A stretch of DNA of 5,331 nucleotides from Bryobacteraceae bacterium (GCA_025929455.1 JAICMB010000275.1:1-5331), one strand, 5' to 3'. Shown: positions 1-5,331, counted from the stretch's first letter. Made by a program: numbers and translations. The notes: generated from the sequence alone by a model not told the origin.

Positions 1-318
1 AAGCACGCGCGCCAGCTGCGCCAGCAGCGCCGCGGATGAAGATGGCTTGCGCAGAACGGCCGATGCCCGTGCGCGCACCGTTTCGTCCGGCTCTCTACCG
101 CTCATGATGATCACCTTTACATCACCGGGCAGCGCATCGAGCACCGCGGCCGATTCCGGAATCAAATCCAGCACCGCCGCGCCGCAGCCTGCCGCTTGCG
201 CGATCGCGGCCGGAGCCGACGACGCCGCGGCCACCGCATATCCCGCGCGCTCGAGAATCATCTGCCGCATGACAAGCTGGTCCGCATCATCCTCCACCAG
301 CAGCACCCGCGTCTTCAT
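1..318 (-). CDS. Response regulator receiver-domain protein (C-terminus cut by window edge)
   Basis: The minus strand reads open from an ATG at 318-316 to the left window edge, 106 codons with no stop. The N-terminus MKTRVLLVEDD is a classic CheY-like beta-1 strand with its acidic cluster (E9, D10, D11). The probable phosphoacceptor is D51 in AAVLDL, the Ser/Thr switch position is S73 in IIMSG, and the conserved lysine is K91 in the LRKP motif. These residues suggest a phosphorylatable two-component receiver. D51 to S73 (22 residues) and S73 to K91 (18) are shorter than in CheY (30 and 22), because the usual MPxMDG loop and the AGADD-like turn are missing. Only a few C-terminal residues need be missing if this is a single-domain protein; an output domain beyond the edge cannot be excluded. 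The start codon overlaps the stop of the upstream lipoprotein gene (ATGA), so the two are probably translationally coupled. Confidence 0.85.
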   Translation of the reverse strand, partial: MKTRVLLVEDDADQLVMRQMILERAGYAVAAASSAPAAIAQAAGCGAAVLDLIPESAAVLDALPGDVKVIIMSGREPDETVRARASAVLRKPSSSAALLAQLARVL

Positions 319-728
319 CCGAAAAGCACCTGCGCAATCACAAGCTGCGGCATCTGATTGTTCCAGACATCCGGAATATCGTCGAACGCCAGGCGGAATC
401 GCTGCGATGCGCCCGGCTTCAACGGCGTCTTCACAATCGCGGCCCGCTCGCGGAGTACAAGTTGGCCATTGCGGTCGTAAAACAGACAGTTCACCTCCGC
501 GTGGTCCACAGTGCGCGTGCCGGCGTTCGTAATGCTGCCTTCAATTTCCGTCAGGGTTTGCCGCGCGTAGCTGTCCGTCGCGCGCATGCCGACGCCGCTC
601 AGTTTCAGGTCGCGAACGTAGGCTTTCGCTTCGGGCGTGAGCGGCTGCTCCGCGCTTGTGTCCCCCGCACAGGACGCCAGCGCGATCGTCAAAATAGCCG
701 CCACCGCGGCGGCGCAAGTTTTCCACAT
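315..728 (-). CDS. Small secreted lipoprotein with FxLYD/DUF3426-like beta-sandwich domain
   Basis: A 137-residue protein. Residues 1-19 form a signal peptide (MWK, then an Ala/Ile/Leu-rich core) ending in the lipobox L17-A18-S19-C20, so the mature protein should be lipidated at C20 and membrane-anchored facing the periplasm. The rest is a single small domain with the pattern GSITNAGTRTV, then CLFYDRNGQLV, then LKPGASQRFRL. This resembles FxLYD/DUF3426-type extracytoplasmic beta-sandwich domains, which are common in bacterial lipoproteins of unknown role; the family assignment is by eye. An upstream in-frame ATG at 794 would add 22 residues, overlap the divergent permease gene and push the lipobox to an unlikely position 42, so the 728 start is preferred. 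A weak purine stretch (CGAGAA) lies directly upstream. The stop TGA at 317-315 overlaps the ATG of the receiver gene. Molecular function unknown. Confidence 0.82.
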   Translation of the reverse strand: MWKTCAAAVAAILTIALASCAGDTSAEQPLTPEAKAYVRDLKLSGVGMRATDSYARQTLTEIEGSITNAGTRTVDHAEVNCLFYDRNGQLVLRERAAIVKTPLKPGASQRFRLAFDDIPDVWNNQMPQLVIAQVLFG

Positions 729-784
729 TTCTCGGAACCAGAATAAGACATCCGCGCGCGAACAGGCGTTCCGGCGTGTGCCGC

Positions 785-1912
785 ATGGCGTCATCGTATC
801 CTACAAGTAGCCTCTTGACGAATCGCCTCGTTGTCGAGAACCTGAAACACCGTCCCGTTCGCACACTGCTGAGCATCGTTGCTATCGCGGTGCAAGTGAC
901 GATGGTGCTCACCCTCGTCGGGTTGAGCCGCGGCGTGCTCGAAGACCAGCAGCGCCGTTCGCGCGGTATCGGCGCGGACATTATCGTGCGCCCTCCGGCC
1001 GGTTCCGCCATCGCGCTCACAACCAATTTCGACAAAGGCTCGCATTTCGTCGCGTTCGTTGCGAAGCAGCCGCACGTCGCCGCGGTCACGGGCGTGCTGC
1101 TGCAATCGACGGGACTTCTCACCAGCGTTACGGGTATCGATCTGCCCAGCTTCAAACACCTGACCGGCGGTTTTCACTATCTGGCCGGCGGTCCGTTTCA
1201 AAACCCGCGCGATGTGATCATCGACGAGTACTACGCGAGCCAGCACGGCCTCCACGTCGGCGACACCATGTCGATCCTCAACGTCAACTGGCACGTGTGC
1301 GCCATCATCCAGCCCGGCATGCTGGCGCGCATTTTTGTTCGCCTCGATGAATTGCAGCGCCTGACCGCGAACACCGACAAGCTGACGATTATTTATGTGA
1401 AGCTGGATAACCCGGCGAATATCAACGTCGTCCTCGCGGATCTTCGCAAGAAGATGAAACAATACCAGATCATCCCGATGGAGGAGTTCCTCTCGCAATT
1501 CTCGGTCAACAGCGTCCCCATGCTGCGCGAATTTATCGCGGTCGTGATCGGGCTCGGTGTGCTCGTCGGTTTTTTGGTGGTGTTCCTGTCAATGTACACA
1601 GCGGTGCTGGAGCGCACGCGCGAGATCGGCATCCTGAAAGCGCTGGGCGCCTCGCCGGCCTACGTCGTGCGCATCCTGCTGACCGAAACATTGGTCCTCG
1701 CCATTGTCGGATCCGCGCTCGGCATCGTGTTTACATACGGCACGCGCTGGGTGATTAATACCTTTGTCCCGGGTTCACTGCTGGAGGCCATCGTTCCGGA
1801 TTGGTGGCCCATCGCGGCCGGCATCGCTATAGGCGGCGCTATGCTCGGTGCATTCTATCCGGGGTGGAAGGCGGCGCGCCAGAATGCGATCGAGGCACTC
1901 GCGTATGAGTGA
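785..1912 (+). CDS. ABC transporter permease, FtsX/MacB type
   Basis: A 375-residue inner-membrane permease with the four-helix topology of the MacB/FtsX/LolC class. TM1 is at about residues 27-47 (LLSIVAIAVQVTMVLTLVGL), followed by a roughly 200-residue extracytoplasmic domain (about 50-245). TM2 is at about 250-272, TM3 at about 297-319 and TM4 at about 340-359. The cytoplasmic signature ERTREIGILKALGAS (276-290), which contacts the ATPase, and the C-terminal motif YPGWKAARQNAIEALAYE are typical of the family. Such proteins transmit ATPase motion to periplasmic partners rather than forming a channel. The substrate cannot be read from sequence, and no MacA/HlyD adaptor gene is present in the window. 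The gene overlaps the ATPase gene by 8 nt. The start is uncertain: ATG 785, GTG 776 and TTG 815 are all possible and none has a convincing ribosome binding site. The family core begins near LLTNRLVVENLKHRPVRT, so ATG 785 is a reasonable choice. Confidence 0.92.
   Translation: MASSYPTSSLLTNRLVVENLKHRPVRTLLSIVAIAVQVTMVLTLVGLSRGVLEDQQRRSRGIGADIIVRPPAGSAIALTTNFDKGSHFVAFVAKQPHVAAVTGVLLQSTGLLTSVTGIDLPSFKHLTGGFHYLAGGPFQNPRDVIIDEYYASQHGLHVGDTMSILNVNWHVCAIIQPGMLARIFVRLDELQRLTANTDKLTIIYVKLDNPANINVVLADLRKKMKQYQIIPMEEFLSQFSVNSVPMLREFIAVVIGLGVLVGFLVVFLSMYTAVLERTREIGILKALGASPAYVVRILLTETLVLAIVGSALGIVFTYGTRWVINTFVPGSLLEAIVPDWWPIAAGIAIGGAMLGAFYPGWKAARQNAIEALAYE
1890..1904 (+). promoter_or_regulatory. Ribosome binding site deciding the ATPase start
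   Basis: GAGG at 1892-1895 lies 9 nt before the ATG at 1905, inside the 3' end of the permease gene. It favours 1905 over the in-frame ATG at 1848, which would add 19 Arg-rich residues translated from permease coding sequence and not expected in this family. Confidence 0.6.
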
Positions 1913-2588
1913 TGGACCGATCATTTCCATCCGCGGCCTGACCAAGATCTACCGTGTCGGTGAAGTAGAGGTGCCCGCGTTGCGCGGCGTCGACCTGGAC
2001 GTCGGCCGCGGTGAGTTCCTGTCGATCATCGGTCCGTCCGGCTCGGGCAAGAGCACGCTATTCCACATCATCGGCGGCCTTGCGCCGCCCACTGCGGGCA
2101 GCGTGGAGATCGACGGGCAAGACCTGCTCGGCATGACCGAGACGCAGCGCACCGAACTGCGCAAACGCAGCGTGGGCTTCGTGTTCCAGAAATATAATCT
2201 GCTGCCGACGCTTTCGGCGGCGGACAACATCGAGATCGCGCGGCATATCGCCGGGCGCAACGGCGGCGAACCCGATCCGCGGTTCCAGGAAGTGCTGCAC
2301 CTGCTCGGCATCGAACGGCGGCTCCATCATAAACCGCGCGCGCTTTCGGGCGGCGAGCAGCAGCGTGTTGCCATCGCGCGTGCCATCGTAAATCAACCCG
2401 CCATCCTGCTCGCCGACGAACCGACGGGCAACCTCGACACCGCCAACTCCGACGCGGTGTTGAAGCTCTTGCGCGACCTGAACGAGCGCTACGGCCAAAC
2501 CATCCTCATGATCACGCACAATCCGGAAGCAGCCGCTTACGGCCACCGCATCGTGAGCATGCGCGACGGCCTGATCGTACAGGAGTAG
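1905..2588 (+). CDS. ABC transporter ATP-binding protein, MacB/LolD-like
   Basis: A 227-residue stand-alone nucleotide-binding subunit, the usual length for LolD/FtsE/MacB-type ATPases. All catalytic motifs are intact: Walker A GPSGSGKST (43-51), Q-loop with Q95 in FVFQKYNLLP, signature LSGGEQQR (147-154), Walker B ILLADEP with catalytic E172 (167-173), D-loop GNLD (175-178) and H-loop H205 in MITHN. The N-terminal ISIRGLTKIYRVGEVEVPAL is typical of the LolD/MacB subgroup. The ATG lies in an ATGAGTGA overlap with the permease stop, so the two subunits are probably made at matched levels by translational coupling. It should power the adjacent permease as a homodimer on the cytoplasmic face of the inner membrane. 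Gene order is permease then ATPase. The specific substrate (drug, lipoprotein, lipid or peptide) is not determinable. Confidence 0.96.
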   Translation: MSDGPIISIRGLTKIYRVGEVEVPALRGVDLDVGRGEFLSIIGPSGSGKSTLFHIIGGLAPPTAGSVEIDGQDLLGMTETQRTELRKRSVGFVFQKYNLLPTLSAADNIEIARHIAGRNGGEPDPRFQEVLHLLGIERRLHHKPRALSGGEQQRVAIARAIVNQPAILLADEPTGNLDTANSDAVLKLLRDLNERYGQTILMITHNPEAAAYGHRIVSMRDGLIVQE

Positions 2589-2601
2589 CCAAAGGCCAGT
2601 G

Positions 2602-2631
2602 GGGCGGCCGGTCGGTTTTCGCCGGCTGCCC
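2602..2631. terminator. GC-rich hairpin between convergent genes, probable shared terminator
   Basis: Positions 2602-2611 pair with 2622-2631 to give a 10-bp stem with one G-T wobble around a 10-nt loop containing TTTT. It sits 13 nt after the ATPase stop and 13 nt before the stop of the opposing NmrA-like gene, the expected place for a bidirectional terminator. There is no run of T after the stem on either strand, so efficiency as a classical intrinsic terminator is uncertain. Confidence 0.5.
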
Positions 2632-2644
2632 TCGAGCCCGCAGC

Positions 2645-3520
2645 CTATTCAGCAACCGGCGCCGTCTGAGCGAATATCGTCCGGTAATCGCGCGCGAAAT
2701 CGCGGAACGAGAAGGGCTCGCGTTTCGCCACGTAATTCACGATTCCGGTGACCTCCGCGGCGCCGTTGTTGCGCCAGATATCGTACAGCTCGAGGACGCC
2801 ATCGGCGAGCCAGTCCGGCATGCCCATCTGCAGCATGCCCGCCCGCGCGGTTTCGGGTGGCACGTCGACGTATTGCACCGGACGTCCGAGCGCTTCCGTC
2901 AAGGCCAGCGCGGCGTCTCCATACCCGATGGCCTGCGGCCCCGTCACGTCGTAGGTCTTCCAGTCGTGCCCGAACTCCTCGATCGTTTGGACCGCCACGG
3001 CCGCCACATCGCGCACGTCCACCAGCCCTATCCGCCCCGCGCCCATCGGCGCGAAGAAGGCGCCCTGGCTGTTGATGCTGTCGCGAAAACCGAGGAACAT
3101 CTGCATGAACTGGTGTGGGCGCAGGAACGTGTACGGAACGCCCGCCGACATGATTCTGCGTTCGCTCTCGGCGTGCCAGCGCAGAAAGCGCGCGGGCGAA
3201 TCGACTGCCGCCCCGAGCGCGGACAACTTCACGACATGCTTGACGCTGGAGCGGGACAGCGCGCCGACGAAGTTCTCCTCCATCTCGATCATGCGCTCGT
3301 GCGGAGGCACCAGCAAGAATGCCTTTTCGATGCCGGCCAGTGCGTCATCGAGCGTGTTTGGCTGCAGGAAATCCCCGCGCACCACTTCCACCCCGGGCAG
3401 CAGCAGTCCGCCGGTCTTCGCCGGATCGCGAACCATAATGCGGATGGGCGTGCCCGGCCGGGCAAGCTGCTTCACGATCTCGCGTCCGACGTTCCCCGTT
3501 GCGCCTGTAATAAGGACCAT
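2645..3520 (-). CDS. NmrA-like atypical short-chain dehydrogenase (NAD(P)-binding)
   Basis: A 291-residue soluble protein, normal length for NmrA/QOR2-like atypical SDR proteins. The Rossmann dinucleotide motif TGATGNVG (5-12, GxxGxxG) follows immediately after the start. R31 in MVRDPAK lies where NADP-preferring members bind the 2'-phosphate. The segment W115-H116-x-E118-S-E120 followed by SAGVPYTFLRP (125-135) is characteristic of the NmrA-like group, as is DVRDVAAVAV later on. The canonical SDR Tyr-x3-Lys pair is not apparent, as is usual in this group. Relatives include quinone or azo reductases and redox-sensing regulators, so the exact reaction cannot be assigned. It stands alone on the minus strand, convergent with the ABC operon and divergent from the nucleotidyltransferase gene. 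The start is the ATG that places the Rossmann motif at residue 5; no good ribosome binding site is visible upstream. Confidence 0.93.
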   Translation of the reverse strand: MVLITGATGNVGREIVKQLARPGTPIRIMVRDPAKTGGLLLPGVEVVRGDFLQPNTLDDALAGIEKAFLLVPPHERMIEMEENFVGALSRSSVKHVVKLSALGAAVDSPARFLRWHAESERRIMSAGVPYTFLRPHQFMQMFLGFRDSINSQGAFFAPMGAGRIGLVDVRDVAAVAVQTIEEFGHDWKTYDVTGPQAIGYGDAALALTEALGRPVQYVDVPPETARAGMLQMGMPDWLADGVLELYDIWRNNGAAEVTGIVNYVAKREPFSFRDFARDYRTIFAQTAPVAE

Positions 3521-3548
3521 GCCAATGAAAATGTAACGCAGCGCGACC

Positions 3549-3576
3549 TTGCCAGCGTGTCGCGCCGCCTTCGACT
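3549..3576 (+). promoter_or_regulatory. Weak candidate sigma-70-like promoter for the nucleotidyltransferase gene
   Basis: TTGCCA at 3549-3554 matches the -35 consensus at 5 of 6 positions. After a 16-nt spacer, TCGACT at 3571-3576 matches the -10 at only 3 of 6. If used, transcription would begin at about 3583, right at the GTG, giving a leaderless mRNA. This fits the absence of a Shine-Dalgarno but remains speculative. Confidence 0.22.
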
Positions 3577-3583
3577 GTGAATT

Positions 3584-4033
3584 GTGACCGCCAGGGAGGC
3601 GGATCGGATTTCACGGCTCATTGCCGTGTGCGAGTCCTGCGGTCCGTATTGCCTGATTGGCGGCTTGGCGGTGAACTGCTATGTGGAACCGGTTTACACT
3701 CTTGACGCCAATATCGTGCTGATCGGCTCGCCGCTGCGGGAATGTTCGGCGCGCGCTCTTGCGCTCGGTGGCCGGCTCCATATTGAGTTCCCGGACGATC
3801 AGCGTTATCAGAGCTTCGTCACGCGCGCCGTCGAAGCAGAGGTGCTCGGCATTCAGGTCAAAGTGGCCGCCTTACAGGACGTGGTCCGCGGCAAGCTCTG
3901 GGCGTATCAAGATCCGCAGCGGCGGCTGAGCAAACGCAAGAAAGATGAGTTGGATCTGATTCGGCTCGCCGAGGCATATCCCGAGCTGATCGCGCTGTAC
4001 CCCAACGAGTTGCGCGAAATCCTCGAGCATTAG
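3584..4033 (+). CDS. Small nucleotidyltransferase-fold protein with altered D-x-D motif
   Basis: A 149-residue single-domain protein. The segment YCLIGGLAVNCYVEPVYTLDANIVL (residues 22-46) matches the polymerase-beta-like nucleotidyltransferase pattern of AbiEii/MNT-like proteins: G26-G27 on the nucleotide-binding helix, then a strand that normally carries D-x-D for metal binding. Here it reads D41-A42-N43, so the second aspartate is replaced by asparagine (codon AAT, one base from GAT). The C-terminal part (VKVAALQDVVRGKLWAY, then KRKKDELDLIRLAEAYPEL) resembles the helical region of the same family. Members include toxin-antitoxin nucleotidyltransferases and orphan proteins; no partner toxin, antitoxin or HEPN gene lies beside it. 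GTG 3584 is the first possible start, as a TGA lies in frame two codons upstream. No Shine-Dalgarno precedes it, whereas AGGGAGG occurs inside the reading frame at 3593-3599. Function unknown, and possibly not catalytic. Confidence 0.78.
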   Translation: MTAREADRISRLIAVCESCGPYCLIGGLAVNCYVEPVYTLDANIVLIGSPLRECSARALALGGRLHIEFPDDQRYQSFVTRAVEAEVLGIQVKVAALQDVVRGKLWAYQDPQRRLSKRKKDELDLIRLAEAYPELIALYPNELREILEH

Positions 4034-4043
4034 CACGTACCGC

Positions 4044-4070
4044 TCATATTTCCGTGGTAGGGGCCGATAT
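4044..4070 (+). promoter_or_regulatory. Sigma-28 (FliA)-like flagellar promoter upstream of flaG
   Basis: TCATATTT at 4044-4051, an 11-nt spacer, then GCCGATAT at 4063-4070. Against the enterobacterial sigma-28 consensus TAAAGTTT-N11-GCCGATAA this is 5 of 8 and 7 of 8 matches with exact spacing. It lies in the 79-nt gap before flaG. The predicted transcript would start near 4077 and leave a leader of about 36 nt containing the flaG ribosome binding site. The position before late flagellar genes is what FliA control predicts. The consensus is from other phyla, so this is inference. Confidence 0.6.
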
Positions 4071-4097
4071 AGATAGGGAGCGACCGCTGTGCCGCTT

Positions 4098-4104
4098 AGA
4101 AGGA
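4098..4104 (+). promoter_or_regulatory. Shine-Dalgarno of flaG
   Basis: AGAAGGA is placed 8 nt before the ATG at 4113. It decides that start over the in-frame GTG at 4089, for which this site would lie inside the coding region. Confidence 0.75.
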
Positions 4105-4112
4105 CGGAAACG

Positions 4113-4433
4113 ATGAATATTTCCGCCGTTGGTCCGCAGCCATATCCAACCGACAGCCCGCGAAATTCAGCACCGGCAAGCGTGCCGGCGGTGCCCGCTG
4201 TAGCGGCCGCATCGCAAGCCGCCGCCGGGCATACATCCCCCCAAAACCTGCCCGCGCCTCCCGTGCCGGGCGCCGAGAACGAGCTGACCTTCGTAATGGA
4301 TCCCCGTTCGCATCGCGCCATCATGCAGGTGATCGACCGCAAGACGCATGAGATCGTGATGCAATTGCCGCCCGAGTATGTGGTGCGAATGGCTGAGGAA
4401 ATCGACAGGAATTCGGGAACACCGGGCCGATAA
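4113..4433 (+). CDS. flaG: Flagellar protein FlaG
   Basis: A 106-residue protein of usual FlaG length. Residues 1-54 are a low-complexity Ala/Pro/Ser-rich, probably disordered tail. Residues 57-97 form the conserved FlaG domain: ELTFVMDPRSHRAIMQVID, then KTHEIVMQLPPEYVVRMAEEI. This follows the family pattern of a beta-hairpin (L-x-F-x-x-D ... V-x-V-I-D ... T-x-E-x-x-x-Q-x-P) and a final amphipathic helix. FlaG proteins are small flagellar accessory factors that affect filament length and are usually encoded near flagellin, fliD and fliS. Here fliS follows after 15 nt, which supports the call and implies one transcript from the sigma-28-like site upstream. No signal peptide or membrane helix is seen. 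Confidence 0.88.
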   Translation: MNISAVGPQPYPTDSPRNSAPASVPAVPAVAAASQAAAGHTSPQNLPAPPVPGAENELTFVMDPRSHRAIMQVIDRKTHEIVMQLPPEYVVRMAEEIDRNSGTPGR

Positions 4434-4448
4434 GAATTTTGTGCCGCC

Positions 4449-4910
4449 ATGCGGCAACCGTTACAGCACATGCGACACAACGCTTACGACGCTTACGTCA
4501 ACAACGAGATCCTGACCGCCGAACCGCTGGAGCTGGTAATTATGCTCTACCGCGGCGCTCTGGAATCGATCGGCCGCGCACGCGCCTGCGTGCGGGGCCG
4601 CGACATCGCCGGACGTGCCGCCGCGATCAATAAAACGCTCGCCATCGTGGGCGAGCTGAGCTCCTCGCTCGATCATCAGCGCGGCGGCGAGATCAGCCGC
4701 AATCTCGCGGGCATCTACGGCTACGTGCAGCGCAAGCTCATCGACGCCAACGTGCAGCAGAGCGAAGCGCCGCTGGCGGAATGTGAGCAACTACTCTCGA
4801 CCATGCTCGACGCGTGGCAGGGCTGCTGCGAGCAGGTGCGCAAAGAGACCGCCGCGCTTACTAGCGCGCCGGCGTACGCCGAAGCGGAGCGCGTCGCGCT
4901 CGCATACTGA
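4449..4910 (+). CDS. fliS: Flagellar export chaperone FliS
   Basis: A 153-residue, mostly helical cytoplasmic protein. FliS binds the C-terminus of newly made flagellin, prevents early polymerisation and delivers it to the flagellar type III export gate. The conserved N-terminal region NAYDAYVNNEILTAEPLELV followed by IMLYRGAL (11-38) is the hallmark of the family. The later segment with INKTLAIVGELSSSLD and GGEISRNLAGIYGYVQRKLIDAN is also typical, with LSSSLD and GGEI-x-x-NL strongly conserved. The tail after about residue 135 is Ala/Glu-rich and makes it somewhat longer than the common 125-140 residues. ATG 4449 is the first start after flaG, but ATG 4470 (residue 8) would also keep the whole domain; neither has a strong ribosome binding site. 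It is probably co-transcribed with flaG. The fliD gene, often the neighbour, is absent between them. Confidence 0.94.
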   Translation: MRQPLQHMRHNAYDAYVNNEILTAEPLELVIMLYRGALESIGRARACVRGRDIAGRAAAINKTLAIVGELSSSLDHQRGGEISRNLAGIYGYVQRKLIDANVQQSEAPLAECEQLLSTMLDAWQGCCEQVRKETAALTSAPAYAEAERVALAY

Positions 4911-4916
4911 TCCGCG

Positions 4917-5331
4917 TCAGGATTGCGGTGACGGCGTGCCCGCGAGCAGGCTCGCGTTCTGGCCGACAGCGTCCTCGTAAACAGCCGCAAAAAAATTCCT
5001 GGCGGACGGCGCGCAGCCGATGTGGATGGTGTCGTCGGATTCATCCTTGAAGCCGAGATAGCCGCCCCACCCAAGATCGTCCAACACGAAGCGCAGACAC
5101 TCGCGCTCGGTATGCGGCAGCTTGTCGACCTTAACGTCGAACACCTGGCCCGTCGCGTGTGCCGGAAGATCGGGACCGCGTTCCGTCGTCGTCCGCTCGG
5201 CGAAGGTCTGGTCCGCTTCGGTGCGCACGAGATCTTGCACTTCGACGGGCTGAAATGTTTCGCCCTTCGGATCGATGGCATCGAAAAGCCGGCGGGTCTC
5301 GTAGGTGATGTAAACCAGTGTCCCGACAGCT
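4917..5331 (-). CDS. M15/VanY-like (DUF5715-like) peptidase-fold protein, N-terminus cut by window edge
   Basis: The last 137 residues of a minus-strand protein; the frame is open from the right edge (first full codon ends at 5330) to a TGA at 4919-4917. An internal GTG at 5240 could be read as a start, but the sequence before it (VGTLVYITYETRRLFDAID, then GETFQPVEVQDLVRT) looks like continuous coding sequence. Visible residue 58 starts HATGQVFD, matching the HxxGxxxD zinc-binding spacing of M15-type DD-peptidase folds (H58, D65). An upstream LVRT...DQ stretch and a later IH103IGCAP segment could supply the basic residue and third zinc ligand. This suggests a cell-wall or periplasmic peptidase-like protein, perhaps of the DUF5715 type; this is motif-based inference, and a non-catalytic role is possible. 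Any signal peptide would lie outside the window. It converges on fliS with a 6-nt gap. Confidence 0.72.
   Translation of the reverse strand, partial: AVGTLVYITYETRRLFDAIDPKGETFQPVEVQDLVRTEADQTFAERTTTERGPDLPAHATGQVFDVKVDKLPHTERECLRFVLDDLGWGGYLGFKDESDDTIHIGCAPSARNFFAAVYEDAVGQNASLLAGTPSPQS

Noticed and set aside
10..35. Short GCGCCAGC-like repetition near the left edge
   Set aside because: It is explained by Ala/Leu/Gln codons of the receiver helix in GC-rich DNA; no extended repeat is present.
729..784. Divergent promoter in the gap between the lipoprotein and permease genes
   Set aside because: A TATTCT-like element exists on the minus strand but no -35 is convincingly spaced, and nothing was found on the plus strand.
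315..1155. Long reading frames antisense to the permease and upstream of the lipoprotein
   Set aside because: They overlap the well-supported permease, have Arg/Thr-rich composition without domains, and are typical shadows in GC-rich DNA.
1848..1904. Upstream in-frame ATG for the ATPase adding 19 residues
   Set aside because: The extension is an Arg-rich translation of permease coding sequence, and the GAGG site with correct spacing supports ATG 1905.
785..2588. Calling the transporter a MacAB drug efflux pump or LolCDE
   Set aside because: No adaptor or second permease gene is visible, and the permease and ATPase are separate short subunits, so the substrate cannot be assigned.
2873..3580. 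A 235-codon plus-strand frame antisense to the NmrA-like gene
   Set aside because: Its product is rich in His/Arg with no recognisable motif, while the opposite strand carries a complete Rossmann protein.
3584..4033. Toxin-antitoxin or AbiE-type phage defence module
   Set aside because: Only the nucleotidyltransferase-like gene is present; the flanking genes are an NmrA-like protein and flaG, and no partner is seen.

Overview
The window is GC-rich, gene-dense bacterial DNA. It holds eight protein-coding genes on both strands, two of them cut by the window edges. No rRNA, tRNA, CRISPR array, insertion sequence or clear repeat was seen. Codon use looks uniformly GC-rich. Protein styles suggest a flagellated, diderm soil bacterium of the Acidobacteriota type: a short two-component FtsX/MacB-like exporter, a FlaG/FliS pair and a small Sec lipoprotein. 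This taxonomic guess is inference from family resemblance, not from a marker gene.

Layout. (1) Positions 1-728, minus strand: a small lipoprotein gene is followed, through an ATGA stop/start overlap, by an unusually compact response-regulator receiver domain that runs off the left edge. (2) Positions 785-2588, plus strand: an FtsX/MacB-type ABC permease overlaps its ATPase by 8 nt, a translationally coupled exporter pair. (3) Positions 2589-2644: a short convergent gap with a strong GC-rich hairpin, probably a shared terminator. (4) Positions 2645-3520, minus strand: an NmrA-like NAD(P)-binding protein. (5) Positions 3584-4033, plus strand: a small nucleotidyltransferase-fold protein in which the second aspartate of the expected D-x-D metal motif is asparagine. 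(6) Positions 4044-4910, plus strand: a sigma-28 (FliA)-like promoter, then flaG and fliS, a late flagellar mini-operon without fliD between them. (7) Positions 4917-5331, minus strand: the C-terminal part of a protein with an HxxGxxxD motif typical of M15-type zinc DD-peptidase folds, converging on fliS with a 6-nt gap.

How the genes fit together. The permease and ATPase should form one inner-membrane mechanotransmission-type ABC complex. FlaG and FliS act in late flagellar filament assembly, and the upstream sigma-28-like site fits that timing. The other genes look like independent short transcription units. There is no clear sign of a large novel system. The most notable points are the flagellar promoter, the altered nucleotidyltransferase active site and the compact receiver coupled to a lipoprotein.
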